A stretch of DNA of 64,000 nt from Streptomyces sp. TS71-3 (GTDB taxonomy: Bacteria > Actinomycetota > Actinomycetes > Streptomycetales > Streptomycetaceae), in contig NZ_BNEL01000001.1 in NCBI RefSeq assembly GCF_018327685.1, forward strand, positions 3,410,001 through 3,474,000, read 5' to 3'. Below are positions 1 to 8,161 of this stretch, one piece after another. How positions within the stretch are numbered: the stretch's first letter is position 1; each line of letters starts with the position of its first letter. The notes beneath the pieces are model-generated. The model was given only the letters and a program-made list of their open reading frames with translations. It was not told the DNA's origin and searched no databases. The translations under genes and the position numbers were made by a program.

Positions 1-245
1 GCCTGGTTCCGACCCCGGAGGAGGCCGAGGCGTACGAGTTCAGTCCCGTCGAGCGTGAGTTCATCGACGGCTGGAACGCCAACGTGGTCCACGGCACCCC
101 CGACGAGGTGCGGGCCGGCCTCGACGACCTCCAGAAGCGCACCGGCGCCGACGAGCTGATGATCACGGCCAACGCCCACAGCGGCGATCTGCGGGTGCGC
201 TCCTACGAGCTGATCGCCGACGCCTACGGGCTGCCGCAGGAGTGA
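1..245 (+). CDS. LLM-class flavin-dependent monooxygenase, C-terminal part
   Basis: Only the last 80 residues are in the window; the gene begins to the left. The visible piece has the C-terminal signature of luciferase-like (bacterial luciferase alpha/MsnO8-type) oxidoreductases: a stretch setting out which molecules pass the substrate gate (VHGTPDEVRAGLDDL), then DELMITANAHSGDLRVRSYELIADAYGL, which forms the last beta strand and helix of the TIM barrel. Members use reduced FMN and O2 on unknown organic substrates. The stop is TGA at 243-245. No terminator hairpin is evident before the convergent c-di-GMP gene. Substrate cannot be inferred. Confidence 0.8.
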   Translation, partial: LVPTPEEAEAYEFSPVEREFIDGWNANVVHGTPDEVRAGLDDLQKRTGADELMITANAHSGDLRVRSYELIADAYGLPQE

Positions 246-325
246 GCCCCGCCCCGGGCGTGGTGCCGGGCGAGCCCTGCCCCGGAAGTGGTGCGGGGCG
301 AGCCCTGCCCCGGGCGTTCGGGGCG

Positions 326-2734
326 TCACGCCCGTAGGCACGCTCCCGCCGTCAGCATTCCGGAGATGTGGTCCGGGGCCACCGGCCGCGAGTACAGCCA
401 GCCCTGGGCCATGTCGCAGCCGATGCGGCGCAGCCGGTCCGCCTGGCGCGGGGTCTCCACGCACTCGGCGGTCACGGAGAGGCCGAGCCGGTGCGCGAGC
501 TGCACCAGGGCCTCCACGATCACCTCGTCGGCCGGGTTCGGGTGCGCACCGTCGTCGTACCGGAACCCGTGCACGAAGGAGCCGTCCAGCTTCAGCACCG
601 AGACCGGCAGCCTGCTGAGGTAGGCCAGGTTGGAGTAGCCGGTGCCGAAGTCGTCGATGGCGATCCGCACGCCCATGTCGCTGAGCGCCTGGAGGGCCTG
701 GAGCGGGCGTCCCGCGGAGCCCATCACCGCGGACTCGGTCAGTTCGAGCTGGAGCAGCCGGGGGGCGAGGCCGGTCTCGGCGAGGATCTCGGCGACGTCG
801 GCCACCAGGTCGGAGTCCCAGACCTGGCGCACGGCGACGTTCACGCTCACGTAGACCGGTGGCACGTCCGGGTGGTCGAGCTGCCAGCGGCGGGCCTGGC
901 GGCACGCCGTGCGCAGCACCCAGCGGCCGAGCTGCACGATCGAGCCGTCCTCTTCGGCCAGTCCGATGAACCGATTCGGCGTCAAGGGCCCGAATTGCGG
1001 GTGCTGCCAGCGCACCAGCGCCTCCACGCCGTGCAGCGCGCCGTTCTCCAGGCCCACCAGCGGCTGGTAGTCCAGGATGAACTCGCCCCGCTCGACGGCG
1101 GCCCTGAGCGTCGAGGACAGCGCCTGGCGGGTCATGCGGTGGGCGTTGCGCTCCGGGTCGAAGAGCGTCCAGCGGCCCTTGCCGTCGGCCTTCGCCCAGT
1201 ACAGCGTGGTGTCCGCGGCCTGCATCAGGCCGGTGGCCGTGGTGCCCGCCATGCGGCGCTCGACCACGCCGATCGAGGCGGAGATCGTGAGGCGCTGCCC
1301 GGCCAGGTCGAAGGGCTCCTGGAGGGCCCGCAGCACCGACTCGGCGAGGTCCGCGACCTGGTCCGTGCCGGTCGAGTCCTCCACGAGCAGGGCGAACTCG
1401 TCGCCGCCCAGCCTGGCCACCAGGGGGGTGCCGGCGCGGCCCGACCCCGCCTGGTCCGCGCAGCGCGTCAGCCGCTCCGCCACGGCCGCGAGCAGCCGGT
1501 CGCCTACCCGGTGGCCGAGCGTGTCGTTGATCGCCTTGAAGCCGTCGAGGTCGAGGAAGCACAGCCCGATCCGGCCGGTGCCGCCGTCCCCGTAGGCGTT
1601 GATGAGCGAGGAGGAGCCGGACGCGCAGGAGGCGGTGCGGGCGGCGCCGGCCGAACCGGGTGTACCGGCCGCACCGGCTTCTTGGGGATCGCTGTCGTAC
1701 CTGTCGAACCCGCCCGGTTCGAGGGCGTTGGTCAGCCGTTCGAAGAACAGGGTGCGGTTGGCGAGCCGGGTCACCGGGTCGTGCATCTGGAGGTGCCGCA
1801 GCCGGGCCTGGAGCTCGCGGCGGGCGCTGATGTCCAGGACGGACAGCAGCACCGCGCCCCCGGTCTCGTCCGCCGTCTCGCCGGGCGGCAGCGGCACGAC
1901 CGTCACCTGGCCCCAGAGCGAGTGCCCTGCGGGGTGCTTCAGGCGCCGGGTGCAGCGCAGCTTGGTGCCCCGGCCGTGCAGGACCTCGCAGTACGCCTGC
2001 CAGGTCCGGGCGTCGGAGGCGAGGTTCAGCAGGTCCGCGGCGACCCGGCCGGTGGGGGCGGTGCGGCCGGCGCCGAAGATCCGCGTGAAGGCGGTGTTCG
2101 CGTGCACCACGATGCCCCTGCCGTCGACGACGGCCAGCGCGACGGGCGCGGCGTCGAAGGCGGCCAGGTGCACGGCGGGCGTGAGCCGGCCGACGGGCAC
2201 GAGCGGCACGGGGGCGGGTGCGAGCGGGACGGCGGGCACGTGCCGGCCGCGGTCGCCGTCCGGCGTGTCGAGGACCGCCCTCGGCATCTGGGTGGGAGGC
2301 GCCGGGTGGGCGCCCGCGGGGCCGGTGGGCGCCGGGGTCCTGGGTTCCGGCGCGGTGGCGGCCGGGCCGCGGTCGGGGAGCGCGGGCGCGGGGGTGGGCG
2401 CCGGTGCGAGGGGTCCCGTGGCGAAGGGCGTCGAGGCGAGGGGAGCGGGCGCCGCGGAGGCCGGGGGAGGTGGCCCGCCGTCGGTGGGGCGGGCCCCCGG
2501 ACTTCGGGGCTCCGTGTCACGCGGCTCCTGGCCCTCGCCGGTGTCCGCACCGCTGCGGGGCGCGGCTCCGCGGGCGCCCGGAGGGGCGCCGGCCCCCGGA
2601 CCGACGCCCGGGCCCCGCGCATGACGCTCCGTGACGGGCCGGGGGGCGAGGTTGGCCGGAGGGGCCGGTCCTTCGGGCGTTCCGCTCACCGCTTGCTCCC
2701 GCAGTGCAGTCGTTGTGCAGTCGATGTCGTACAC
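326..2734 (-). CDS. PAS-GGDEF-EAL bifunctional c-di-GMP enzyme
   Basis: Cytoplasmic c-di-GMP synthase/phosphodiesterase of about 802 residues. Residues 1-180 are Pro/Ala-rich and probably disordered. A PAS sensor follows at about 185-305, a GGDEF cyclase at about 310-530 (GGDEF at 443-447) and an EAL phosphodiesterase at about 535-795 (VEALVRW, DDFGTGYSN, AECVE). Active-site motifs of both domains look intact. The inhibitory I-site (RxxD five residues before GGDEF) is absent: the equivalent residues are AGTP. A low-complexity insert of about 45 residues lies early in the GGDEF domain. No membrane segments are seen, so it resembles RmdA-type rather than membrane-bound Streptomyces enzymes. GTG start at 2734 with GGGGGAG just upstream; a long hairpin abuts that ribosome binding site. 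Confidence 0.9.
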   Translation of the reverse strand: MYDIDCTTTALREQAVSGTPEGPAPPANLAPRPVTERHARGPGVGPGAGAPPGARGAAPRSGADTGEGQEPRDTEPRSPGARPTDGGPPPPASAAPAPLASTPFATGPLAPAPTPAPALPDRGPAATAPEPRTPAPTGPAGAHPAPPTQMPRAVLDTPDGDRGRHVPAVPLAPAPVPLVPVGRLTPAVHLAAFDAAPVALAVVDGRGIVVHANTAFTRIFGAGRTAPTGRVAADLLNLASDARTWQAYCEVLHGRGTKLRCTRRLKHPAGHSLWGQVTVVPLPPGETADETGGAVLLSVLDISARRELQARLRHLQMHDPVTRLANRTLFFERLTNALEPGGFDRYDSDPQEAGAAGTPGSAGAARTASCASGSSSLINAYGDGGTGRIGLCFLDLDGFKAINDTLGHRVGDRLLAAVAERLTRCADQAGSGRAGTPLVARLGGDEFALLVEDSTGTDQVADLAESVLRALQEPFDLAGQRLTISASIGVVERRMAGTTATGLMQAADTTLYWAKADGKGRWTLFDPERNAHRMTRQALSSTLRAAVERGEFILDYQPLVGLENGALHGVEALVRWQHPQFGPLTPNRFIGLAEEDGSIVQLGRWVLRTACRQARRWQLDHPDVPPVYVSVNVAVRQVWDSDLVADVAEILAETGLAPRLLQLELTESAVMGSAGRPLQALQALSDMGVRIAIDDFGTGYSNLAYLSRLPVSVLKLDGSFVHGFRYDDGAHPNPADEVIVEALVQLAHRLGLSVTAECVETPRQADRLRRIGCDMAQGWLYSRPVAPDHISGMLTAGACLRA

Positions 2735-3176
2735 GTCTCCCCCCGGGGTTTCCCCAATGCCCTTTCAGGCAGTGGGGAAACCCCGGGCCCGGGAGGCGTG
2801 CTCCCAGGTGCTTCTCCCGCTCGTTGGGCCTCGCGGCGGGCGGGGACGGGCGGTCGGGTGGGCCGCTCCGGCCAGCTCCGCGCAGGAAAGTGTGCCGATC
2901 ATAGAGCGCTGCCCGAGGCGTATCCAGCCACGGTCCAGCCAGGCGTGCCCCGTGCGATCCGGAACGGTTCATCGTCAGTTCATCGCCAGATCGTTTCCGT
3001 CCGGTCCTGCACCATCTCCGGTTTGGCTTTTAGCGGGCATCGACCGGCTGTGACGTTCCGTGAGTGGCAAAAGAGTCATTCTTTGCTCACCCGGCTGGTC
3101 CCGGCCAACAGGACAAAATCTGACGAACGCCACCACGCTGGGTGCGGAGTCTCCCCTTCCGCGCCCGGAGGTAGTC
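2735..3176. promoter_or_regulatory. Divergent promoter region of the c-di-GMP enzyme and the M6 protease
   Basis: A 442-base gap between two divergent genes that must hold both promoters. Besides the inverted repeat at 2742-2787, the stretch 2895-3130 is relatively AT-rich for this genome (for example gtgccgatcatagagcg, and gttcatcgtcagttcatcg with a repeated gttcatcg-like word), consistent with promoters. No consensus -35/-10 pair could be assigned with confidence, and no additional gene was recognised. Confidence 0.45.
2742..2787. repeat. Long inverted repeat at the c-di-GMP gene ribosome binding site
   Basis: Arms of 20 bases (2742-2761 and 2768-2787) pair with one A/G mismatch around a 6-base loop (CTTTCA). 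The core TCCCCAATGCC/GGCAGTGGGGA matches the palindromic repeats at 19833-19859 and 54577-54606, so this is one member of a dispersed family. On the minus-strand transcript the 3' arm runs into the GGGGGAG Shine-Dalgarno sequence, so it could restrict ribosome access. Confidence 0.75.
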
Positions 3177-4958
3177 GTGCCGCCACCACTCCGTCCCCAG
3201 GAGATGGCCGAGCCGTTCCACGGGTCCGGGGAGCCGGCCGCCGGCGCCGTGGGCGTGCTGCCCGGCAGGGCCGGATGGTGGCCCGACCGGTCCGTGGAGC
3301 CGTTCGCGCTGGGCGGCGGCGGCAGCCGGGACGACGGCGGCCGCGGGGGCGGCGGCAGCGGCGGGGGCGGCGGCGACGAGGAACCGCACGGCGAGCGCCG
3401 GCTGCGCACCACCGGTGCCGCCTTCACCGCGCTGACCGCGCTGGCCGCCACCTCGCTGGTCGCGGGGCCCGCGATCGCCGGCCGTCAGCCGACACCGTGC
3501 GCCCTGGAGCGCACCCGCGCGCACCACTCGGAAGGGCTCGACACCTGGAACGCCGCCTATCCGCGCCCGCGCCGGAAGCTCGACGCCGTGCTGGTCTTCC
3601 TCTCCTTCCCGGACGCCCGCCCGCAGACCACGCCGGCCGAGCTGTTCGCCGACTACTTCCCCGCCACCAGCGATTTCTACGAGCGCGCGTCCTACGGCAG
3701 CTTCGGCCTGCGCCCGCATCCGAGGCGCACGTGGATCAGGATGCCGCGCCCCTCCACGGCGTACCGGATACGGCGCGACTGGGACGCCGAGCACCGTACG
3801 GAGTACCTCAGGGACGCGGTCGCCGCCGCGGATCCCCATGTCGACTTCGGGAAGTACGACCTTGTCTACTTCGTGGCCGACCCCGATGCACCCGGCGTTG
3901 ATTCCGACGCGACGAAGGTGGTCAATTTCGACCGGCCTTTCACGGTTGACGGTACGAACCTAAGACGCATCGTGACCGTCTTCGAGCGGCATCCGCCGGA
4001 CAGGAATGTACTGGCGCACGAGACGGGACATGTCTTCGATCTGCCCGACCTCTACCACCGTCCTTCGGACGGCAAGGGTGACTGGGACACGTACGTAGGT
4101 GACTGGGACGTCATGGGCAGCCAGTTCGGTCTTGCGCCGGACTTCTTCGCCTGGCACAAGTGGAAGCTCGGCTGGCTCGACCCGCGCCAGGTGGTCTGCG
4201 TGGACGGCGGGGACAGCAGCCGGATCGCCCTGGAGCCGCTGTCCGCGCCGCCGGAGCGCCCCGCCGACCGGTTGGCGGCGGGGGCGCCTCCCGTGCCGGG
4301 CGGCACAGGGGCGCATGGCGGCGCGGCGGGGGCGCGTACGCCCGGTGGCGTGGTGTCGGCGCGCGGGGCGGGGGGTGCGGACGGCTCCGGTGGCTCCGGC
4401 GGGGCTGGTGCGGACGGGTCCGGTGTGCACGAGGGCCTTGCGGCGGGCGGCGGCGGTTCGGGGCCGGGCCAGGGCCGGAGGGCGGCCGGTGCGGAGGGCA
4501 GCGGGGGCGCGGACGGCGGCGGGGGCGCGGACGGCGGGCACGGTGACAGTGCGGACGGCAAGGGTCCCGGCGGAGAGGGCGCGGGCGGCAAGAGGGACGC
4601 CGGCTGGGGCGGGGGCGTGCGTTCTGCCCGGCTCGTGGTGGTGCGCACCAGCCGTACCAGCGCGATCGCCTTCGAGGCCCGCAGCGCGACGGGCAACGAC
4701 CGGTCGACGTGCACCCAGGGCGTGCTGGTGTACAGGGTGCGCAGCTCGACGGAGTCCGGGGGAGGGCCGGTGGAGGTGATCGACGCGCACCCGGCCACCG
4801 CGGCCTGCTGGGGCGCCTCCGTCTATCCGCCGCTCGCGGACGCGCCGGTCCGCTCGGGCGAGCACTTCCGCGTGCCGGACGGCCATGTCCGCATCGACCT
4901 GGAGGTCGGGCCACGGACCCCGTCGGGCGGCTGGCAGGTGAAGGTGACCACCGGGTGA
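3177..4958 (+). CDS. Secreted or membrane-anchored M6-type metalloprotease
   Basis: Zinc metallopeptidase of about 593 residues. The catalytic HExxH is LAHETGHVFDLPDLYH near residues 280-293, matching the immune-inhibitor-A-like M6 family domain found in actinobacteria. A Gly-rich N-terminus (about 40-65) precedes a hydrophobic segment (AAFTALTALAATSLVAGPAIAG, in two parts here) that can serve as signal peptide or anchor; an N-terminal cytoplasmic tail of about 75 residues is unusual. A long Gly/Ala/Asp-rich insert (DNA about 4290-4615) splits the region after the catalytic domain. The GTG start at 3177 was chosen for its GGAGG five bases upstream; an ATG at 3204 is the alternative. It ends before a strong bidirectional terminator. 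Confidence 0.8.
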   Translation: MPPPLRPQEMAEPFHGSGEPAAGAVGVLPGRAGWWPDRSVEPFALGGGGSRDDGGRGGGGSGGGGGDEEPHGERRLRTTGAAFTALTALAATSLVAGPAIAGRQPTPCALERTRAHHSEGLDTWNAAYPRPRRKLDAVLVFLSFPDARPQTTPAELFADYFPATSDFYERASYGSFGLRPHPRRTWIRMPRPSTAYRIRRDWDAEHRTEYLRDAVAAADPHVDFGKYDLVYFVADPDAPGVDSDATKVVNFDRPFTVDGTNLRRIVTVFERHPPDRNVLAHETGHVFDLPDLYHRPSDGKGDWDTYVGDWDVMGSQFGLAPDFFAWHKWKLGWLDPRQVVCVDGGDSSRIALEPLSAPPERPADRLAAGAPPVPGGTGAHGGAAGARTPGGVVSARGAGGADGSGGSGGAGADGSGVHEGLAAGGGGSGPGQGRRAAGAEGSGGADGGGGADGGHGDSADGKGPGGEGAGGKRDAGWGGGVRSARLVVVRTSRTSAIAFEARSATGNDRSTCTQGVLVYRVRSSTESGGGPVEVIDAHPATAACWGASVYPPLADAPVRSGEHFRVPDGHVRIDLEVGPRTPSGGWQVKVTTG

Positions 4959-5011
4959 GGGGCGCTGGGGACACACGGGACCGACCCTGACCACGGGGCG
5001 TGAGCGCCCAC

Positions 5012-5050
5012 GTGAAAGGGCCCCTCGCTCGCTGCGAGGGGCCCTTTCAC
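5012..5050. terminator. Bidirectional terminator between the M6 protease and tRNA-Lys
   Basis: Perfect inverted repeat with 17-base arms (5012-5028 and 5034-5050) and a 5-base loop. It reads AAAGGGCCCCTCGC before the loop and its complement after, so U-tract-like bases flank the stem on both strands. It sits where the plus-strand protease and the minus-strand tRNA transcripts converge. Confidence 0.9.
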
Positions 5051-5056
5051 CGTCTG

Positions 5057-5130
5057 TGCGCCGCCAGGGACTCGAACCCCGGACCCGCTGATTAAGAGTC
5101 AGCTGCTCTAACCAACTGAGCTAGCGGCGC
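5057..5130 (-). tRNA. tRNA-Lys (anticodon CTT)
   Basis: A 74-base cloverleaf on the minus strand. The acceptor stem GCGCCGC pairs with GCGGCGC, the D-arm is GCTCAGTTGGTTAGAGC, the anticodon loop is CTCTTAA with CTT, and the T-arm is CCGGGGTTCGAGTCCCTGG. The CCA end is not encoded. The last 10 bases of the upstream same-strand CDS (stop at 5121-5123) overlap its 5' end. Confidence 0.98.
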
Positions 5131-6161
5131 CTGCTGACGTCGTAGACCCTAGCACCCAGGTCGGCGGGAGGAAAAATCGATATGCGGACCGCGTCGTCGT
5201 CCTCGGCGCGCGCCGCGCGGGCGCAGGCCCAGAGCAGCACATCGGGGCCCGGAAGCCAGGGCTGCCTGGTCAGCGGGGCGATCAGCCAGCGCGGCCCGTA
5301 GCCGGCCCCCGGGGTAAGCGGTGGCACGGTCACCGCGTCGCCGGGGCCGTGGCAGAGCAGCGGCGGCACGGCGGAGCGCCCGCACCGGCCGACCGCGCCC
5401 CACTCCTCCCAGCGCAGCAGCGAGGGCAGCCGGTGGGCGGTGCCGGGAGCGGCGAACAACAGCGTCCGGCCACGGTGCGTGGCGACGGGCCCCGGGCCCG
5501 GCCCCTCGGCCAGGAGCCGGTCCAGCAGGCGGCAGCCGAACGCAGCGGGGACGCTCACCACGTCGAAGGACGTGCCGCAGGGCAGGACGAGGGAGGCGGT
5601 GGGGGAGGCGCTCCAGCGGGCGAGGGTGGTGCGGGGATACGTTCCTGCGGAGACGAGCCAGGAGGCTCCCTCGTGGGTGATCTCGGTGGGGTTCGGGGGT
5701 GCGGGGGCGTTCGGACCGGCTGGGTGGTGCGCACGGCGTGACTCGTGCGCACGGCGTGACTCGTGCGGACGGCGTGGCTGGTCCGGACGGCGCGGCTCGT
5801 GCGGGGGGCGTGCCTCGTCCGGGCCGGGTGCCTCATGCGGACGGTCTGGCTCGCCGGGGCCGCTTGACTCGTCCGGGCCGTCTGGCTCGCCTGGACCGCC
5901 TGGCTCGTCCGGACTGGCTGGCTCGTCTGGCTCGTCTGGATCGTCTTGGCGGTGGCCCTGGCGGGCGCCCTGATGGTGGTCCTGGAGGCTTGGGTCGTCC
6001 GGATCGTCGGGGTCGTCCGGGCCGGTCGGCGCCTCCGGGCCGCTCGGGGCGTCGTCGACCGTGGTCTCGGCGGGGTGGGGGCGGGCCTCTTGGGGTCTGC
6101 CGGGTGCGTTCGTGTGCCTTCCGGGAGTGGGTGCGTGCCGTGGGCTGCTCATGGCGCTCAT
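5121..6161 (-). CDS. Bifunctional DNA primase/polymerase-like protein with charged Pro-rich N-terminus
   Basis: About 346 residues. The first half is low complexity, with repeated PDDPDD, PDEP, GPGEP and RRAHESRRAH units. The second half, from ASWLVSAGTYPRTTLARW to the end, resembles the short actinobacterial proteins annotated as bifunctional primase/polymerase N-terminal domain: it has the PCGTSFDVVSVPAAFG and PRWLIAPL stretches, but I cannot identify a complete catalytic DxD set, so activity is doubtful. Start ATG 6161 has AAGG six bases upstream; upstream in-frame starts lie in repeat DNA. Its TAG stop is inside the tRNA-Lys gene, so the mRNA must cover the tRNA or end within it. Confidence 0.65.
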   Translation of the reverse strand: MSAMSSPRHAPTPGRHTNAPGRPQEARPHPAETTVDDAPSGPEAPTGPDDPDDPDDPSLQDHHQGARQGHRQDDPDEPDEPASPDEPGGPGEPDGPDESSGPGEPDRPHEAPGPDEARPPHEPRRPDQPRRPHESRRAHESRRAHHPAGPNAPAPPNPTEITHEGASWLVSAGTYPRTTLARWSASPTASLVLPCGTSFDVVSVPAAFGCRLLDRLLAEGPGPGPVATHRGRTLLFAAPGTAHRLPSLLRWEEWGAVGRCGRSAVPPLLCHGPGDAVTVPPLTPGAGYGPRWLIAPLTRQPWLPGPDVLLWACARAARAEDDDAVRISIFPPADLGARVYDVSRRR

Positions 6162-6882
6162 GTCTACCTTGCGTGAGCGGGCGGTTCCTGTGAGTTCCGC
6201 GAACTGGGGACAGGGGGGAGGTGCGGGGAGTATTCTCCGCGCGGGCATATGCCGGTCGCCCGTGCGGCGGCACTCCCGTTTGGGGGATCCTTTTTCGCGA
6301 CCGGCACTCCGCCTGCGGCGAGGCTTCGCCTGCGGCGGGCTCCGGGCGGAGTGTCTTGCTGGTGTCGGGTTCGGCTTCCGGTGGCCCGTGGCCGGGTTTG
6401 CGCAGTTCCCCGCGCCCCTTTTCGGGGCTGCCCCTTGCGCTTTCGTTCTTCAGTCCTGTCCGTCGTGGCTGGTCGCGCAGTTCCCCGCGCCCCTGTCGGG
6501 GCGCTGCCGCTTGCGGCTTGCTTCTTTGCTCTCCGTTGATTTCGGCTGGTCGCGCAGTTCCCCGCGCCCCCGTCGGGGCGCTGCCCCTTGCGGTTTCGTT
6601 CTCCGCTCTCCGCCGGTTCGGGCTGGTCGCGCCCCCGCGGCGGAGCCGCACATCAGCACAGCCCTGCGCCCCAAAGGGGCGCGGGGAACTGCGCGAGCAA
6701 CCAAGGTCGATCCGCAGGTGGCGGCCGGTCCCAGCCCCCCGCGGCGATGCCCCGCTTCAAGGGGGCCGAAGGCCCCGAGAAGCCGCCGCCGAGAAGCCTC
6801 CCCCGTTTGGCACGCCCGATCCCGGTTACCCCCGGAGCGGCGTGCCGAAATCGGGTGGCCCGAGCCCGGGGCGAGGACTTGG
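6162..6882. other. Repeat-rich intergenic gap
   Basis: About 720 bases with no recognisable gene. It holds four copies of a 19-base repeat at 6400-6418, 6475-6493, 6552-6570 (all plus) and 6676-6694 (minus), each followed by a GCCCC/GGGGC hairpin. Open frames through this region translate to repetitive Arg/Pro-rich sequence and are not supported as genes. Promoters of the divergent primase-like and GNAT genes must lie here. Confidence 0.7.
6400..6694. repeat. Cluster of four GCGCAGTTCCCCGCGCCCC repeats
   Basis: Copies at 6400-6418, 6475-6493, 6552-6570 (plus) and 6676-6694 (minus), about 75 bases apart. Each 19-base core ends in GCGCCCC, which pairs with GGGGCGC or GGGGC after a 3-5-base loop. 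Further copies occur at 19993, 60812-61074, 62456 and 62534. Confidence 0.85.
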
Positions 6883-7533
6883 ATGGTGGGCATGGACGGC
6901 ATGGACCTCGATGTGCAGCTTGACCTGGACCTCGATCTGGAGATCGGCGACGGCCTGCGGCTGCGCGTGCTGGCGAAGGACGACGCGGACCTGCTGGTCG
7001 AGGCCACCAGCGGGGAGTCCGCCCGGTCCCTGTGGGACGCGTACCCGGTGGGCCCGTACTCCCTGATCGACGGGAAGAAGGCGCTGGCGGCGTGGGACCC
7101 GGACGAGGGCGGACAGTTCTCCGTGGGGGTCATGGACGGGAACCGGCTGCTCGGCGCGGTCGGGCTGATGCCGGACGGGCCCGGCAGCGTCGAGCTCGCC
7201 TACTGGGTGCGACCGGAACAGCGCGGCCGCGGAATCGCCTCGCGAGCCGTCGGGGCCACCACGCACTGGGGTCACACGCGTCTCGCCGTGCCCCGCATCT
7301 GGCTGGAGATCCGCCCCGACAACGAGCCGTCCCTCCGCCTGGCCCGCCGCCTCGGCTACCGGCTGGAGTCGCGGATGCCCCGGCACTGCCGCGACCACGT
7401 CCATGCTGATCCCGCCAGGGACACCTGGCACGACTGCCTGATCTGGGTGCACACGGCCACCGGGCGGCCGCCCGAGAGGGGAGCGCCGACCGCGCGCGCT
7501 CAGCACGGGAGGCCGCCTGCCGCGGGCGCTTAG
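6883..7533 (+). CDS. GNAT-family N-acetyltransferase
   Basis: A 216-residue GCN5-related acetyltransferase of the RimJ/RimL type. The acetyl-CoA pyrophosphate-binding loop is RPEQRGRGIASRAVG (consensus Q/RxxGxG/A), and LEIRPDNEPSLRLARRLGYRLE is the typical motif B with the Asn and the terminal GY/GF. The N-terminal start is repetitive (Leu/Asp alternation). ATG 6883 is chosen for GAGG eight bases upstream; ATG 6892 and 6901 are possible. The substrate, a protein N-terminus or a small molecule, is unknown. The C-terminal 25 residues are low complexity. Confidence 0.85.
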   Translation: MVGMDGMDLDVQLDLDLDLEIGDGLRLRVLAKDDADLLVEATSGESARSLWDAYPVGPYSLIDGKKALAAWDPDEGGQFSVGVMDGNRLLGAVGLMPDGPGSVELAYWVRPEQRGRGIASRAVGATTHWGHTRLAVPRIWLEIRPDNEPSLRLARRLGYRLESRMPRHCRDHVHADPARDTWHDCLIWVHTATGRPPERGAPTARAQHGRPPAAGA

Positions 7534-7740
7534 TGCGAGAGGCCCCCGGCCACCCAGCACGCCGACCGCTCACTCACCGGGTCCCGGCGGCGGGCCGCGA
7601 GGCGGCGGCCGAACTGCCCCTGTCCAGCCCCGGATTCCACGACGTACGGCCCACGGGACCGCCCCAGGGTGCCCCGGCCCGCTCCGGCCGCCTCAACCCC
7701 CGACCGATCACGGAACGTTTCTCCGCAACCCCGCCGCGAA

Positions 7741-8091
7741 TCACCCCAGATCGTCCGGGCCCCGCATCAACTCGCGGCCGAACTCGATCATCTTCTTCGC
7801 GTAGTCCTCGGTCCAGCCCGCGCGCTCGCCGATCACCTCGGGGGTGAGCCGGTCGAAGCGGCGCGGGTCGGCGAGCTGGGCCGCCGCCATGGCCTGGTAC
7901 TCCATGGCACGGTCGGTGGCCGCGCGGAACGCGTGGGTCAGCTCCGTGGAGCGGGACAGCAGCTCCCTGGGGTCCTCTATCGACTCCAGGTCGAAGAAGT
8001 GCTCCGGGTCCGCCGTCGCGGCGGCGGGCTCGAAGATCAGCGGAGCGGGGCGCAGACGGGGCGCGCTACGGGGCCGCTCGGGCTCCGCCAT
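7741..8091 (-). CDS. Conserved hypothetical protein, 116 residues
   Basis: Not recognised beyond being a small acidic/helical protein. It has a Pro/Arg-rich start, then PEHFFDLESIEDPRELLSRS and a helical C-terminal half (ERAGWTEDYAKKMIEFGRELM). No membrane segment, cysteines or catalytic motifs are seen. The start ATG 8091 is well supported by GAGGAGGAG upstream. It follows the beta-mannosidase gene by 70 bases on the same strand, so it may be the last cistron of that operon or have its own promoter. Confidence 0.7.
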   Translation of the reverse strand: MAEPERPRSAPRLRPAPLIFEPAAATADPEHFFDLESIEDPRELLSRSTELTHAFRAATDRAMEYQAMAAAQLADPRRFDRLTPEVIGERAGWTEDYAKKMIEFGRELMRGPDDLG

Positions 8092-8161
8092 GGGTCTCCT
8101 CCTCTTTCGGCTTACCTCGGTTCCGCCTCCATTGTCCCGCGCCCCGCAAGTACCTGCCGCC

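Noticed and set aside
368..3901. Very long plus-strand frame across the c-di-GMP gene and into the protease
   Set aside because: It is antisense to a clear PAS-GGDEF-EAL gene, has no recognisable domain, and merges two genes on opposite strands.
6400..6694. Evenly spaced repeats considered as a CRISPR array
   Set aside because: Repeats occur in both orientations, spacers have unequal length and share sequence (GGGGCGCTGCC flanks), and no cas genes are present.
5057..6882. tRNA-Lys region considered as an integrated element attachment site
   Set aside because: No integrase, no second tRNA 3' copy and no phage or plasmid genes follow; neighbouring genes look chromosomal.
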